From the NCBI RefSeq assembly GCF_002257695.2, contig NZ_CP155571.1: a stretch of 64,000 nt of DNA; one strand, 5' to 3'. This document shows positions 45,874 to 54,252 of the stretch, in pieces. Every line of letters begins with the position of its first letter. The stretch's first letter is position 1. Position numbers and translations under genes: made by a program. This DNA comes from Sporomusa acidovorans. Lineage in GTDB: Bacteria > Bacillota > Negativicutes > Sporomusales > Sporomusaceae. The notes under the pieces are model-generated. The model was not told where the DNA came from. It ran no database searches and worked only from the letters and a program-made list of their open reading frames with translations.

Positions 45874-46017
45874 ACGATTCATAGAATATCAAGTAAATAA
45901 TTACCGTTATATTTTTTTAAAACACATTAAAGAAATTCTAATTTTAGCAAATTGACTATTGAATTAAACGGTACTTATTTACTGGAAAAATCAAAGGATG
46001 GAGGGGAAATTTATTCA

Positions 46018-46677
46018 ATGAGCCAAAGTGAAATTTTAGCAAAGCTAAAAAATGCAGTGGAAGAGATGGACAGCGAGCTTGCTGAGGCAGCGGCGAAAGA
46101 AGCGATCGCTGCCGGCATCGAACCGCTTGTTGCCATTAATGACGGATTGGGAGCAGGCATGCAGACCATGAGTGATCTGTTTGATGAAGGAGAAGCCTTC
46201 GTTCCCCAGTTGGTTGTGGCAGCCGAAGCTTTTGATGCGGCAGTGGCTATTTTAAAAGAGGCCATTCCCAAAGATCAGCAGGGTAGTGCTTCCCGGGGCA
46301 AGGTGCTGTTGTTCACTGTTCAGGGAGATATCCACGACATTGGCAAAAACATTGTTAAGACCATGCTTTCGGCCAGTGGTTTTGAGGTCATTGACCTGGG
46401 CAGGGACGCCAATACCGAGGAAGTTGTCAGCAAGGCAAAAGAGTATAAAGTTGACATTATTGCCGGGGCTGCACTTATGACAACGACTATGCCGGCTCAG
46501 CGGGATATTGTATCCATATTAAAGGATGAAGGTATTCGCGACCAGTTTAAGTGTATGTTTGGCGGAGCGCCGGTATCTCCTGAATGGGTTGCCAAAATCG
46601 GCGGCGATGCTTATGCTGAAACGGCATCAGAAGCTGTTGAAAAAGCGAAAGCCTTAATGGCTCAATTACGGGGGTGA
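46018..46677 (+). CDS. mtmC: MtmC-like corrinoid protein 2
   Basis: The corrinoid partner of MtmB. The 219 residues match the length and order of archaeal MtmC (helical cap, then B12-binding domain with VQGDIHDIGKNIVKTMLSASGFEV giving the His ligand; shown in pieces: VQGDIHDIGKN). ATG 46018 lies after GGAGGGG. It ends 5 bases before mtmB, so the two are made together. It resembles the upstream corrinoid paralogue closely. Confidence 0.93.
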   Translation: MSQSEILAKLKNAVEEMDSELAEAAAKEAIAAGIEPLVAINDGLGAGMQTMSDLFDEGEAFVPQLVVAAEAFDAAVAILKEAIPKDQQGSASRGKVLLFTVQGDIHDIGKNIVKTMLSASGFEVIDLGRDANTEEVVSKAKEYKVDIIAGAALMTTTMPAQRDIVSILKDEGIRDQFKCMFGGAPVSPEWVAKIGGDAYAETASEAVEKAKALMAQLRG

Positions 46678-46682
46678 AGTAA

Positions 46683-48074
46683 ATGGCTATTGCCAAAAAG
46701 TTGACAGTGTTTGACATCTACGAACGGGCCAAAACCGGACCGAAAGTAGAAGAGAAGGAATGGGACTTTAAAGTCATTCCGCAGACCGCAGCTAAGTTAA
46801 AGAAAAAGTATGGCATCAAGATGGACAAAAAGCAGATTATCCCCACCGACAAAGAACTGATCAACAATTTGTTCAAAGCCGGCTTGGAAATGCTGGTGGA
46901 GTGCGGTATCTACTGCATCGACACCAACCGGGTAATCAAGTATACCAAGGACGAAGTGCTGGCAGCGATTGAGTCTGCGCCAACCCGCGCCATCTATGGT
47001 GAAGGCAAAGAGGCGGTCGTAATGGCGCCGCGCAGCTATACGGACAAGAAAGCGCCGATTATTCAAGGCGGTCCAACCGGCGCGCCTTGCTCGGAAGAGC
47101 ACTTTTTGGCCATCCATCAGTCCTATGCGCAGGAGCCGCTTGTCAATACTATCGTTGACGGCGTTCTGCAGACGATCAAAGGTTATGACCCGGTTCCCGG
47201 CAGCCCGCATGAAATTGCTGCCGTAAAATCAGAGGCCATTCTGGTACGGGCGGCGCAAGACAGGGCCGGACGCACCGGTATGGGGCTCTAGGGGAATGAA
47301 ACATCACTTTCACCCGCAGGAGTAATCGCAGCAGATTTCCCCGGCGGTATGAGGCCTTCTGACAGCCATGAGGTATCCCAGCTCAATGAGTTGAAAATCG
47401 ATGTAGGTGCATTGGTATTCACTGCTCATTATCAACTGGCCGGCGATATCATCATGTGTGAGCAGATGCCTATTTACGGCGGTTATGCCGGTGGTCTCGA
47501 AGAGACAACAATCGTGGATGTAGCCACCACCATCAATGCCTTTGTGATGACAGGGGCGACCTGGCATTTGGACGGTCCGGTTCATGTACGCTGGGGCATT
47601 ACTACAGCCAGAGAGGCTCTTGCTGTAGCCGGCCACTGCGCCATGGCAATCGAGGCCAATTCCAATATGATGTTAGGCAATCAATACTATACGCTGGCAG
47701 GCCCGTGTACCGTGATGTGCCTGTTGGAAACAGCAGCTCAAGCCATTACCGATACGGCCAGCGGCCGGGAAGTGCTTTCCGGGGTAGCGGCCAGTAAAGG
47801 GGTTGCAACCAACTATACCACCGGCTTGGAAGCCAGAATGATGGCTGAGGCCGCCTGGGCGGTAGCCGGCATGGAAACTACCAAAGTGAACGAAGTTCTG
47901 GATAAACTGATTGCGACTTATGAAAAGAATTATAAAACCGCTCCCAAAGGTAAGCCCTTTGAAGAGTGCTACGATGTGGTCAAACTGGTTCCTACTCAGG
48001 AGTATTTGGATGTATATGATGAAGCCGTAAAAATTCTCACAAGTTTAGGTCTGGATTATTGGACTAAAAAATAA
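46683..48074 (+). CDS. mtmB: Monomethylamine methyltransferase MtmB with in-frame amber (pyrrolysine)
   Basis: MtmB transfers the methyl group of monomethylamine to the corrinoid of MtmC. The frame is 464 codons long and is interrupted only by TAG at 47289-47291. Both halves match archaeal MtmB (AILVRAAQDRAGRTGMGL, then GNETSLSPAG), and the amber falls at residue 203, equivalent to Pyl202 of the Methanosarcina barkeri enzyme. The downstream half keeps SDSHEVSQLNELKID and DTASGREVLSGVA. Since pylT and all pyl genes follow, the amber is almost certainly read as pyrrolysine. In catalysis the Pyl ring is thought to bind and orient the methylamine. ATG 46683 has GGGGGTGA 5-6 bases upstream. Confidence 0.96.
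47289..47291 (+). other. Amber codon decoded as pyrrolysine (residue 203)
   Basis: TAG lies in the codon order ATG-GGG-CTC-TAG-GGG-AAT-GAA. A possible stem closes over the following 40 bases (GGGGAA at 47291-47296 with TTCCCC at 47337-47342), reminiscent of the element reported after archaeal mtmB ambers, though its need in bacteria is not established. Confidence 0.9.
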
Positions 48075-48114
48075 CAGCTGGGGGGTTCCCCTGCAGGGAA
48101 TGGCCCAGTCTGTT
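48073..48114 (+). other. Strong hairpin between mtmB and pylT
   Basis: AACAG-CTGGG pairs with CCCAG-T-CTGTT and encloses an inner TTCCC/GGGAA stem with a CTGCA loop. There is no T-tract, so it is not a simple terminator. It overlaps the mtmB stop codon and precedes pylT by 39 bases. Confidence 0.7.
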
Positions 48115-48130
48115 GCCGGAATTTCTCTGG

Positions 48131-48145
48131 AGGGGGAGTCCCCCT
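48131..48145 (+). other. GC-rich small hairpin before pylT
   Basis: AGGGGG pairs with CCCCCT around a 3-base loop, ending 8 bases before the tRNA 5' end. It might help processing of the tRNA from a longer transcript. Confidence 0.55.
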
Positions 48146-48153
48146 TACTATCT

Positions 48154-48225
48154 GGAGGGTGGATCGTAGAGATCGCATGGACTCTAAATTCATGCAGCCG
48201 GGTGCGACTCCCGGACTCTCCGCCA
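48154..48225 (+). tRNA. pylT: tRNA-Pyl (CUA anticodon)
   Basis: The 72-base tRNA has the hallmarks of tRNA-Pyl: a 7-bp acceptor stem (GGAGGGT with ACTCTCC), one base between acceptor and D stem, a 4-bp GATC/GATC D stem with a 5-base loop lacking the usual GG, a 6-bp anticodon stem, CTCTAAA loop with CUA anticodon at 48184-48186, a 3-base variable loop (CAG), and a T stem CCGGG/CCCGG whose loop lacks TTC. It ends with encoded CCA at 48223-48225. Similar to the Desulfitobacterium hafniense tRNA-Pyl. It lies 15 bases before the next gene and is probably processed from a polycistronic transcript. Confidence 0.96.
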
Positions 48226-48240
48226 TTTATGGAGTGCGTT

Positions 48241-50148
48241 ATGGACTATACAGTTATATTTCAGCCGGCAGGCTGCCGGGGGAAGATCTCTTGCGGAAAA
48301 AGTGTATTGACTGCCGCCCGGGAATTGGGAGCCGCTATTGAGGCGCCCTGCGGCGGCGGTGAAGTGTGCGGCAAGTGCAAAGTAAGGATTGAAAATCAGA
48401 CAAGTGTAACGCCGGTTACAGGAAAAGAACGGAAAACGCTGAGTGCTCAGGAGTTGGCCGATTGCTACCGGCTGGCCTGCTGCACCGAAATTTGCGGTGA
48501 TGCCGTGATATTTGTGCCGCAGGAAAGCAGGGCGCTGCAGCAGGTTGTGATGGAGAACGGGATTGCACGGGATTGTGCCGTCAATCCGGCAGTGAAAAAG
48601 TATTCTGTAGAACTGAATAAGCCTACTTTGGCCGATTGCCGGGACGATTTTGCCCGGCTGAAGGCGGCATTAAAAAGCCGGTTTATTCAGCTTGACAAGC
48701 AAATGGCGATAGACTATAAGGTTCTTAGCCAACTGCCCGCTCTGTTGCGGCAAGGCGGCTGGGTTGTTACGGTCACACTGTGGCAGGACAAAGAGATTAT
48801 TGCTGTTGAGCCGGGAAGGTCTGAAAAAGTCTACGGCATTGCCATCGATATCGGGACAACGACTTTAGCGGCATACTTATGTGAACTAACTTCCGGCGTG
48901 GTGGTCGCTCAGGCATCATGCATGAACAGCCAGGTTAGCTATGGCGATGACGTGCTGTCGCGGATAACGTATTGTATCAATAATGAAGGTGGACTTGCCA
49001 AGCTGCATCACGCCATTATTGCCGATATCAACAATCTCGTCGGTACCTTAACCGAAAAGGCGGCGATAACTGCGGACAATATCCAGGATATGGTACTTGT
49101 GTTTAACACAGTCATGCATCATATCACCCTGAATATCAGTCCGGAAGCGATTGGCAGCGCTCCTTTTGTTTCGGTGATAAAGGAAGCGGTTGATGTTAAG
49201 GCGCGGGAACTGGGGATTAAGATTGGCACAGGGGGTTATGTCCATTGTCTGCCGATTGAGGCTGGGTTTGTCGGCGCTGATAATGTAGCTGTGCTGATTG
49301 CGGAGCAACCCTATAAACAGGATGCTATGACGCTGATTGTGGACATCGGGACAAACGGCGAGATTGATTTTGGGAATAAAGACGGTGTACTATCCGCTTC
49401 TTGCGCAACAGGGCCGGCATTGGAAGGCGCGCAAATCAAATTTGGTATGCGGGCGGCGGCGGGCGCTATTGCCCGGATCAGTATTGATCCCGAAACGCGG
49501 GAACCCGCGCTTGCCATTATCGGAGCCACAGAAGAACAAACCAGTCCGGTGGCTGCCAGAGGCATATGCGGTTCGGGAATTATTGATGCGGTGGCGGAAC
49601 TGTTTAAAGCCGGTATGATTAAGTCTGACGGCAGTTTTAATAAAAACATCCGGACGCCCCGCCTGCGCCGGGGACTGGACGGAAAATGGGAATATGTGCT
49701 GGTCTGGGCGGACGAAACCGCTATCGGTCAGGATATTGCGATTACCCAGAAAGATATCCGTGCCGTTCAGCTTGCCAAAGCGGCGCTCTACGCCGGAGCC
49801 AAAATTCTTATGCGTAAAAAAGGCGTGGAGAAAGTGGAACGCATTACGCTGGCCGGTGCTTTTGGCAGTTATATCAATAAAGAGAATGCCTTGGTTATCG
49901 GGATGATCCCGGATTGTGATCCTGCGAAAATAACCGTTGTAGGAAATGCTGCCGGGGAAGGTGCGAAACTGACTTTGTTTGACAAAGCCAAGCGGGTTGA
50001 GGCAAAGCAAACGGCGCAATTTGTCCGGTTTGTGGAAACGGCCGCAGAGCCTGAATTTCAGGAGGTTTTTTTTCAGGCCATGTATCTGCCGCATGCCAGT
50101 GACAAGTTTGTGCATATTGACCGGATACTTAACAAGATACCCGGTTGA
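48241..50148 (+). CDS. Corrinoid-reductive activase (RamA/RACE type)
   Basis: The 635-residue protein reactivates oxidised Co(II) corrinoid to Co(I) with ATP. It has an N-terminal [2Fe-2S] ferredoxin domain with CGGGEVCGKCKV (about residues 35-46) and a later Cys, a linker, then an ASKHA ATP-binding domain starting AIDIGTTTLAAYLC. This is the bacterial reductive activator of corrinoid enzymes (RACE, DUF4445-containing) rather than the longer archaeal RamA with two C-terminal ferredoxin clusters. ATG 48241 has GGAG at 48231-48234 as its site; an upstream start would run into tRNA sequence. It completes the methyl-transfer module. Confidence 0.9.
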   Translation: MDYTVIFQPAGCRGKISCGKSVLTAARELGAAIEAPCGGGEVCGKCKVRIENQTSVTPVTGKERKTLSAQELADCYRLACCTEICGDAVIFVPQESRALQQVVMENGIARDCAVNPAVKKYSVELNKPTLADCRDDFARLKAALKSRFIQLDKQMAIDYKVLSQLPALLRQGGWVVTVTLWQDKEIIAVEPGRSEKVYGIAIDIGTTTLAAYLCELTSGVVVAQASCMNSQVSYGDDVLSRITYCINNEGGLAKLHHAIIADINNLVGTLTEKAAITADNIQDMVLVFNTVMHHITLNISPEAIGSAPFVSVIKEAVDVKARELGIKIGTGGYVHCLPIEAGFVGADNVAVLIAEQPYKQDAMTLIVDIGTNGEIDFGNKDGVLSASCATGPALEGAQIKFGMRAAAGAIARISIDPETREPALAIIGATEEQTSPVAARGICGSGIIDAVAELFKAGMIKSDGSFNKNIRTPRLRRGLDGKWEYVLVWADETAIGQDIAITQKDIRAVQLAKAALYAGAKILMRKKGVEKVERITLAGAFGSYINKENALVIGMIPDCDPAKITVVGNAAGEGAKLTLFDKAKRVEAKQTAQFVRFVETAAEPEFQEVFFQAMYLPHASDKFVHIDRILNKIPG

Positions 50149-50193
50149 TAGCCGCCGGCTGGCAACCGGAAATTTTACGAGGAGATAGTAGCT

Positions 50194-51069
50194 ATGAGCA
50201 AACCGATTGAATTTCAGTGCAAATGGGATACAGCCGAAGTGCTGCCGGAGATTGTATTGCATTCGGCCGGCATTGATTACCGGCAGGCGCATACCGAGCG
50301 TCAGGCCATGGCATTGGTTGCCGAGGGCAAATGTATCGTAGGAGGTGATTCAGTCTGCAGGGTTCCGTTTTGCGTGACGGTAGAGGCAGAAGCCTTTGGG
50401 GCCGAAGTAATGATCCCGGATGACGATACAGGGCCAACCATCAGAGGATACCGTTATACCTCCATGGAGCAGCTTGCGGCCTTGGATGAAATTGATTTGA
50501 CTTCCGGCAGGATTAACGAAGTGCTGAACTGTATCGCTATTTTGCGGGACCGGGGCAACGTTGTTGCCGTAAACGTGGAAGGTCCTTTTACCATACTTGG
50601 TTTATTGATCGATTCGGCAGAATTGTTTAAAGGCATTTATCTTCATCGGGAAATATTGGAGCAGGCTTTGCGGGTCCTGGAAAATAGTATTGTGAAGTAT
50701 GCAGAGGCTTGTGTGGCGCAAGGCGCAACCATTATATCTTACGCGGACCCGACCGGGGCGCTGGAGTTGGTCGGTCTTAAGCTGTATCGCGAATTAAGCG
50801 GTAAAAGCTCCTATAATATTCTCAAAAGGCTGGAAGAGAGGCTGGAGGGGGCACTGGTTCACCTGTGCGGGATAAGTTCTCTCAGTATGGAGCGTGCGGG
50901 TTTTTGCTCGGCTAAACCGGTAGCGGTGCCCGGAGCCAGGACGTATGGCGACAGTCTCTGCCGGGTAGCGGCCAATCAGCAAGAGATTAAGCTGGTAGGT
51001 CACAACTGTATGAAAAGTACGCCTGCCGTGCAAAAAAATCCGGTTGTATGGCAGATTGTCCTTAAGTAG
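50194..51069 (+). CDS. UroD-family methylcobamide methyltransferase (MtbA/MtaA-like)
   Basis: The 291-residue protein belongs to the uroporphyrinogen decarboxylase fold and resembles MtbA/MtaA, zinc enzymes that move a methyl group from methyl-corrinoid to coenzyme M. It has candidate zinc ligands HLCG (H and C of the HxC motif) and a later Cys in GHNCMKSTP. In archaea the acceptor is CoM. A bacterial acceptor is unknown; tetrahydrofolate, or a protein or small-molecule thiol are options. It ends with TAG, followed six codons later by TAA. GAGGAG precedes the ATG. Confidence 0.8.
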   Translation: MSKPIEFQCKWDTAEVLPEIVLHSAGIDYRQAHTERQAMALVAEGKCIVGGDSVCRVPFCVTVEAEAFGAEVMIPDDDTGPTIRGYRYTSMEQLAALDEIDLTSGRINEVLNCIAILRDRGNVVAVNVEGPFTILGLLIDSAELFKGIYLHREILEQALRVLENSIVKYAEACVAQGATIISYADPTGALELVGLKLYRELSGKSSYNILKRLEERLEGALVHLCGISSLSMERAGFCSAKPVAVPGARTYGDSLCRVAANQQEIKLVGHNCMKSTPAVQKNPVVWQIVLK

Positions 51070-51092
51070 GCTGGGGCACAGGGGGGATAAAC

Positions 51093-51929
51093 ATGGCGGT
51101 TACCTGGACGGAAATTCAAAGAAAACGGTTAATGGAACTGAATGCGACCGAGACGCAACGGCAAATGACGTTTGCTACGGCCAAGGAACGGGACGAGGAC
51201 TTTAAACGGCAGGAATCCATCTTAATTGGCGCGGCCAAACTGCGGTTGGAGCATCTGCGCAGCGAGAAAAAACGTCCCTCACTCAGCCTGTTGGCGAGTA
51301 AGCTGGTTACTGCGCTCAACAATAACGGCTTTGTGCAAGTGACGACGCCGATTATTCTTGCCAAAAGCCTGTTGGCCAAAATGACCATAGACGAGGAGCA
51401 TGAACTTTTTTCTCAGGTGTTTTGGCTTGACGACAAGAAATGCCTGCGTCCGATGCTGGCTCCCAATCTTTATTATATTTCCAAGGATTTGATGCGCCTA
51501 TGGGAAAAACCGGTGCGGATTTTTGAGATAGGCTCCTGTTTTCGCAAAGAGTCGCAGGGAAATAATCACTTAAATGAATTTACCATGCTGAACTTGGTTG
51601 AATGGGGTCTGCCGGAAGAAACCCGGCATGAACGCCTGGCCGAACTGGCTGCCATTGTGATGCAGGCCGCAGCCATTGACGGCTACCGTATTGAACAAAC
51701 GTCTTCTGTGGTGTATGGCGATACGCTGGATGTTATGGCCGGTGATATTGAATTGGGATCAGGTGCGATGGGGCCGCATTTTCTTGACGGCAAATGGGGT
51801 ATCGTCAGTACCTGGGTCGGGATCGGTTTCGGGCTGGAACGCTTAGTCATGGTGAAAGAGGGCGGCCAAAATGTGCGCAGCACCGGGAAAAGTCTCTCCT
51901 ACCTTGACGGGGTGCGGTTAAATATCTGA
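51093..51929 (+). CDS. pylSc: Pyrrolysyl-tRNA synthetase, catalytic subunit PylSc
   Basis: This 278-residue class II synthetase charges tRNA-Pyl with pyrrolysine. Motif 2 is FEIGSCFRKESQGNNHLNEF (about residues 140-160) and motif 3 GIGFGLERLVMVKEG near the C-terminus. In archaea PylS is one chain; in bacteria the catalytic half and the tRNA-binding N-terminal half are separate genes, as here (pylSn at 55089). The gene order pylSc-B-C-D-Sn matches that in Desulfitobacterium hafniense. GGGGGG precedes the ATG. Confidence 0.95.
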   Translation: MAVTWTEIQRKRLMELNATETQRQMTFATAKERDEDFKRQESILIGAAKLRLEHLRSEKKRPSLSLLASKLVTALNNNGFVQVTTPIILAKSLLAKMTIDEEHELFSQVFWLDDKKCLRPMLAPNLYYISKDLMRLWEKPVRIFEIGSCFRKESQGNNHLNEFTMLNLVEWGLPEETRHERLAELAAIVMQAAAIDGYRIEQTSSVVYGDTLDVMAGDIELGSGAMGPHFLDGKWGIVSTWVGIGFGLERLVMVKEGGQNVRSTGKSLSYLDGVRLNI

Positions 51930-51966
51930 AGCGGCGGATAAGTCATGGCGAGAGGGAGGATGTACG

Positions 51967-53058
51967 ATGATGAAACAATTAGAACAGATTCTTGACAAGG
52001 CGATTCAGCGCAGAACGCTTACGTCGCAAGATCTGATTTTTTTATTGCAGCTTACCCGGCCGGCGGAGCGGGAGCAATTGTTTAAGACTGCCAGAATGAT
52101 GCGGCGGAAATATTTTGACAATAAAGTATTTCTCTACGGTTTTGTCTATTTTTCCACCTATTGCCGCAATGACTGTACATTTTGCTTTTATCGCAAATCC
52201 AACAGTCAATGCCGCCGCTACCGCAAATCGTCCGGGGAGATTGCCGGAATTGCCGGTGCGCTGGCTCAGTCGGGAGTTCATCTCATCGACTTGACAATGG
52301 GTGAAGATCCCCGGTACCTGTCTGATAATTGTACCGGCTATCAACAATTGATTGAGGTTGTCCGGAACGTTAAGCAGCAAACCGGGCTGCCGCTGATGAT
52401 TTCGCCGGGCGTTGTGCCCAAAGAGGTCTTGCGGCAACTGCAGCAGGCTGGAGCCGACTGGTATGCCTGCTATCAGGAGACGCACAACCGGGAATTATAC
52501 GGCAGACTGCGGCTTAATCAGGCTTATGATGAGCGGTGGTCGGTTAAAGTATTTGCCAAAACAATTGGCATGCTGGTGGAAGAGGGGCTGCTTGTCGGCG
52601 TGGGCGACGGCGTGCTGGATGCAGTCCATTCTTTGCAGGAAATGAGCCGGCTTGGCGCCGACCAGGTGCGGACGATGACCTTTGTACCGCAGCCGGGAAC
52701 ACCGTTGTATGCTGCGGCAGCCGTTGACACACAATATGAGCTTAATGTGATTGCGGTTCTGCGCCTATTGTTTCCGGACCGCTTGATTCCGGCTTCCCTG
52801 GATGTGGAAGGCATTCACGGATTAAAAGGGCGGCTTAACGCCGGTGCTAATGTCGTTACTTCCATTATTCCGCCGGACGCCGGTCTGGCAGGAGTATCGC
52901 AAAGCACGCTGGATATTTCCGAAGGGTACCGGACGGTGCGGGGAGTGACCCCTATCTTACGGGAATGCGGTCTAAAGCCGGCTACCCGGCAAGAGTACGG
53001 CGTATGGCTTAAGCGGCGGCAAGGTTATGGTCTTAAGGAGGGGGCTGTATGCGAGTAG
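51967..53058 (+). CDS. pylB: Methylornithine synthase PylB (radical SAM)
   Basis: PylB is a radical SAM enzyme that turns L-lysine into (3R)-3-methyl-D-ornithine, the first step of pyrrolysine synthesis. The 363 residues include the cluster motif CRNDCTFCFYRKSN (CxxxCxxC) and the conserved LTMGEDPRY and SPGVVPKEVL segments that fit biotin-synthase-like barrels. It overlaps pylC by 10 bases. Its stop is TAG, though the host reads TAG as pyrrolysine in mtmB. Confidence 0.93.
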   Translation: MMKQLEQILDKAIQRRTLTSQDLIFLLQLTRPAEREQLFKTARMMRRKYFDNKVFLYGFVYFSTYCRNDCTFCFYRKSNSQCRRYRKSSGEIAGIAGALAQSGVHLIDLTMGEDPRYLSDNCTGYQQLIEVVRNVKQQTGLPLMISPGVVPKEVLRQLQQAGADWYACYQETHNRELYGRLRLNQAYDERWSVKVFAKTIGMLVEEGLLVGVGDGVLDAVHSLQEMSRLGADQVRTMTFVPQPGTPLYAAAAVDTQYELNVIAVLRLLFPDRLIPASLDVEGIHGLKGRLNAGANVVTSIIPPDAGLAGVSQSTLDISEGYRTVRGVTPILRECGLKPATRQEYGVWLKRRQGYGLKEGAVCE

Positions 53059-54248
53059 CGGTATTGGGCGGCAAGCTGCAGGGGGTTGAGGCCTGCTATC
53101 TGGCCAAAAAGGCAGGCTGGCAAGTAGCGCTTGTTGACAGAAATCCGGCTGCGCCGGCGGTCGGGTTGTGCGATGATTTTTATTCCTTTGATCTTATGCA
53201 GAACGACTGCCTGCTTGCCCTCTTTAGCAAAGTGCAGTTCGTTGTACCGGCGTTAGAAGATAAGGCTGTGCTTGACAATATTTTAAACTGCGCGCGGCAA
53301 GCCGGCGTAAAGCTGGTGTATGACCAACAGGCGTATGCGCTTTCGGCCTCCAAGCTGGCGTCAGATCAATTGTTTGCCGCCATGAATGTGCCGGCGCCAA
53401 GGCCCTGGCCGTTATGCGAATTGCCGGTCACGGTAAAGCCGTCAGGCGCCAGCGGCAGCGAAAATGTGTATTTGGTCAGCACCGGCCGGGAATTGGAAAA
53501 CTTGCGGCAACAGACCGGCGGGCTTAAGGAATGGGTGGTTCAGGAGTTTTTGGAAGGTCCTTCGTACTCGCTGGAGGTTGTTGGCTGCAACGGCCAATAC
53601 CGGGTGCTGCAGGTCACAGAACTCGGCATGGATGAGGGGTATGACTGTAAACGGGTTGGGGCGCCGGCGCCGCTGCCGGCGGCAAAAGAGCAGGAGTTCT
53701 GTGAAATTGCCTTAGCCCTTGCCCAAAAATTACAGTTGGAAGGGATTATGGATGTCGAGGCTATTTATCATAAAGGTTTATTTAAAGTTTTGGAGATTGA
53801 TGCCAGACTGCCGAGTCAGACGCTGACCGCGGTTTACAACTCTTCCGGGATAAACGCATTAGAAGTCTTGTGGTCCGGGTTAAATCCAACGGGCGGCAGC
53901 CATTTGACGAGGAAAATCCAGGGAGTTATTTACGAACATATCAGGGTGACGCCGCAGCGGCTTGAAGTCTGCGGCGAACATATCATGGCTTCGGCCGGTC
54001 ACTTAACTTTATATCCGGACTTTTTCGGCGCCGATGAGGCGTTATCCAACTATCGTCCCGGCAAGTCCGAATGGGTAGCCACGCTGATTGTCAAGGACGG
54101 GAATCGGCGAAAAGCCTGGCAGAAACGCTGCCGTGTCATTAATTCCATTATGTGCTATGCGCAGCTAAGTGAGTGCTATGATGCCGAGCCGCCGCTGCCT
54201 GCGGGGCGAGGGACGGAAAAAACTGTACGGCTGGAAAGCTGGGGGTGA
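53049..54248 (+). CDS. pylC: 3-methylornithine-L-lysine ligase PylC
   Basis: PylC joins 3-methylornithine to lysine using ATP, giving the precursor later oxidised by PylD. The 399 residues have an N-terminal Rossmann-like segment (MRVAVLGGKLQGVEACYLAK) and an ATP-grasp core with VKPSGASGSENVYLV, WVVQEFLEGPSYSLEV and VLEIDARLPSQT. It starts inside pylB and ends 4 bases before the pylD start, so translation is coupled along the whole pylBCD segment. Confidence 0.93.
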   Translation: MRVAVLGGKLQGVEACYLAKKAGWQVALVDRNPAAPAVGLCDDFYSFDLMQNDCLLALFSKVQFVVPALEDKAVLDNILNCARQAGVKLVYDQQAYALSASKLASDQLFAAMNVPAPRPWPLCELPVTVKPSGASGSENVYLVSTGRELENLRQQTGGLKEWVVQEFLEGPSYSLEVVGCNGQYRVLQVTELGMDEGYDCKRVGAPAPLPAAKEQEFCEIALALAQKLQLEGIMDVEAIYHKGLFKVLEIDARLPSQTLTAVYNSSGINALEVLWSGLNPTGGSHLTRKIQGVIYEHIRVTPQRLEVCGEHIMASAGHLTLYPDFFGADEALSNYRPGKSEWVATLIVKDGNRRKAWQKRCRVINSIMCYAQLSECYDAEPPLPAGRGTEKTVRLESWG

Positions 54249-54252
54249 GGAT

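Noticed and set aside
46683..47291. mtmB as a pseudogene broken by a stop codon
   Set aside because: Both halves are in the same frame, strongly conserved, the codon is TAG at the known Pyl position, and the whole pyl set follows.
48100..48240. Longer activase gene starting at 48100
   Set aside because: The extension would run through the tRNA-Pyl gene; ATG 48241 has its own ribosome-binding site.
49390..50292. Minus-strand frame of 300 codons opposite the activase gene
   Set aside because: It lies opposite well-conserved coding sequence and has no recognisable domain.
54169..54252. Longer pylD start overlapping pylC by 80 bases
   Set aside because: The added residues do not match PylD and TTG 54253 has a better ribosome-binding site.
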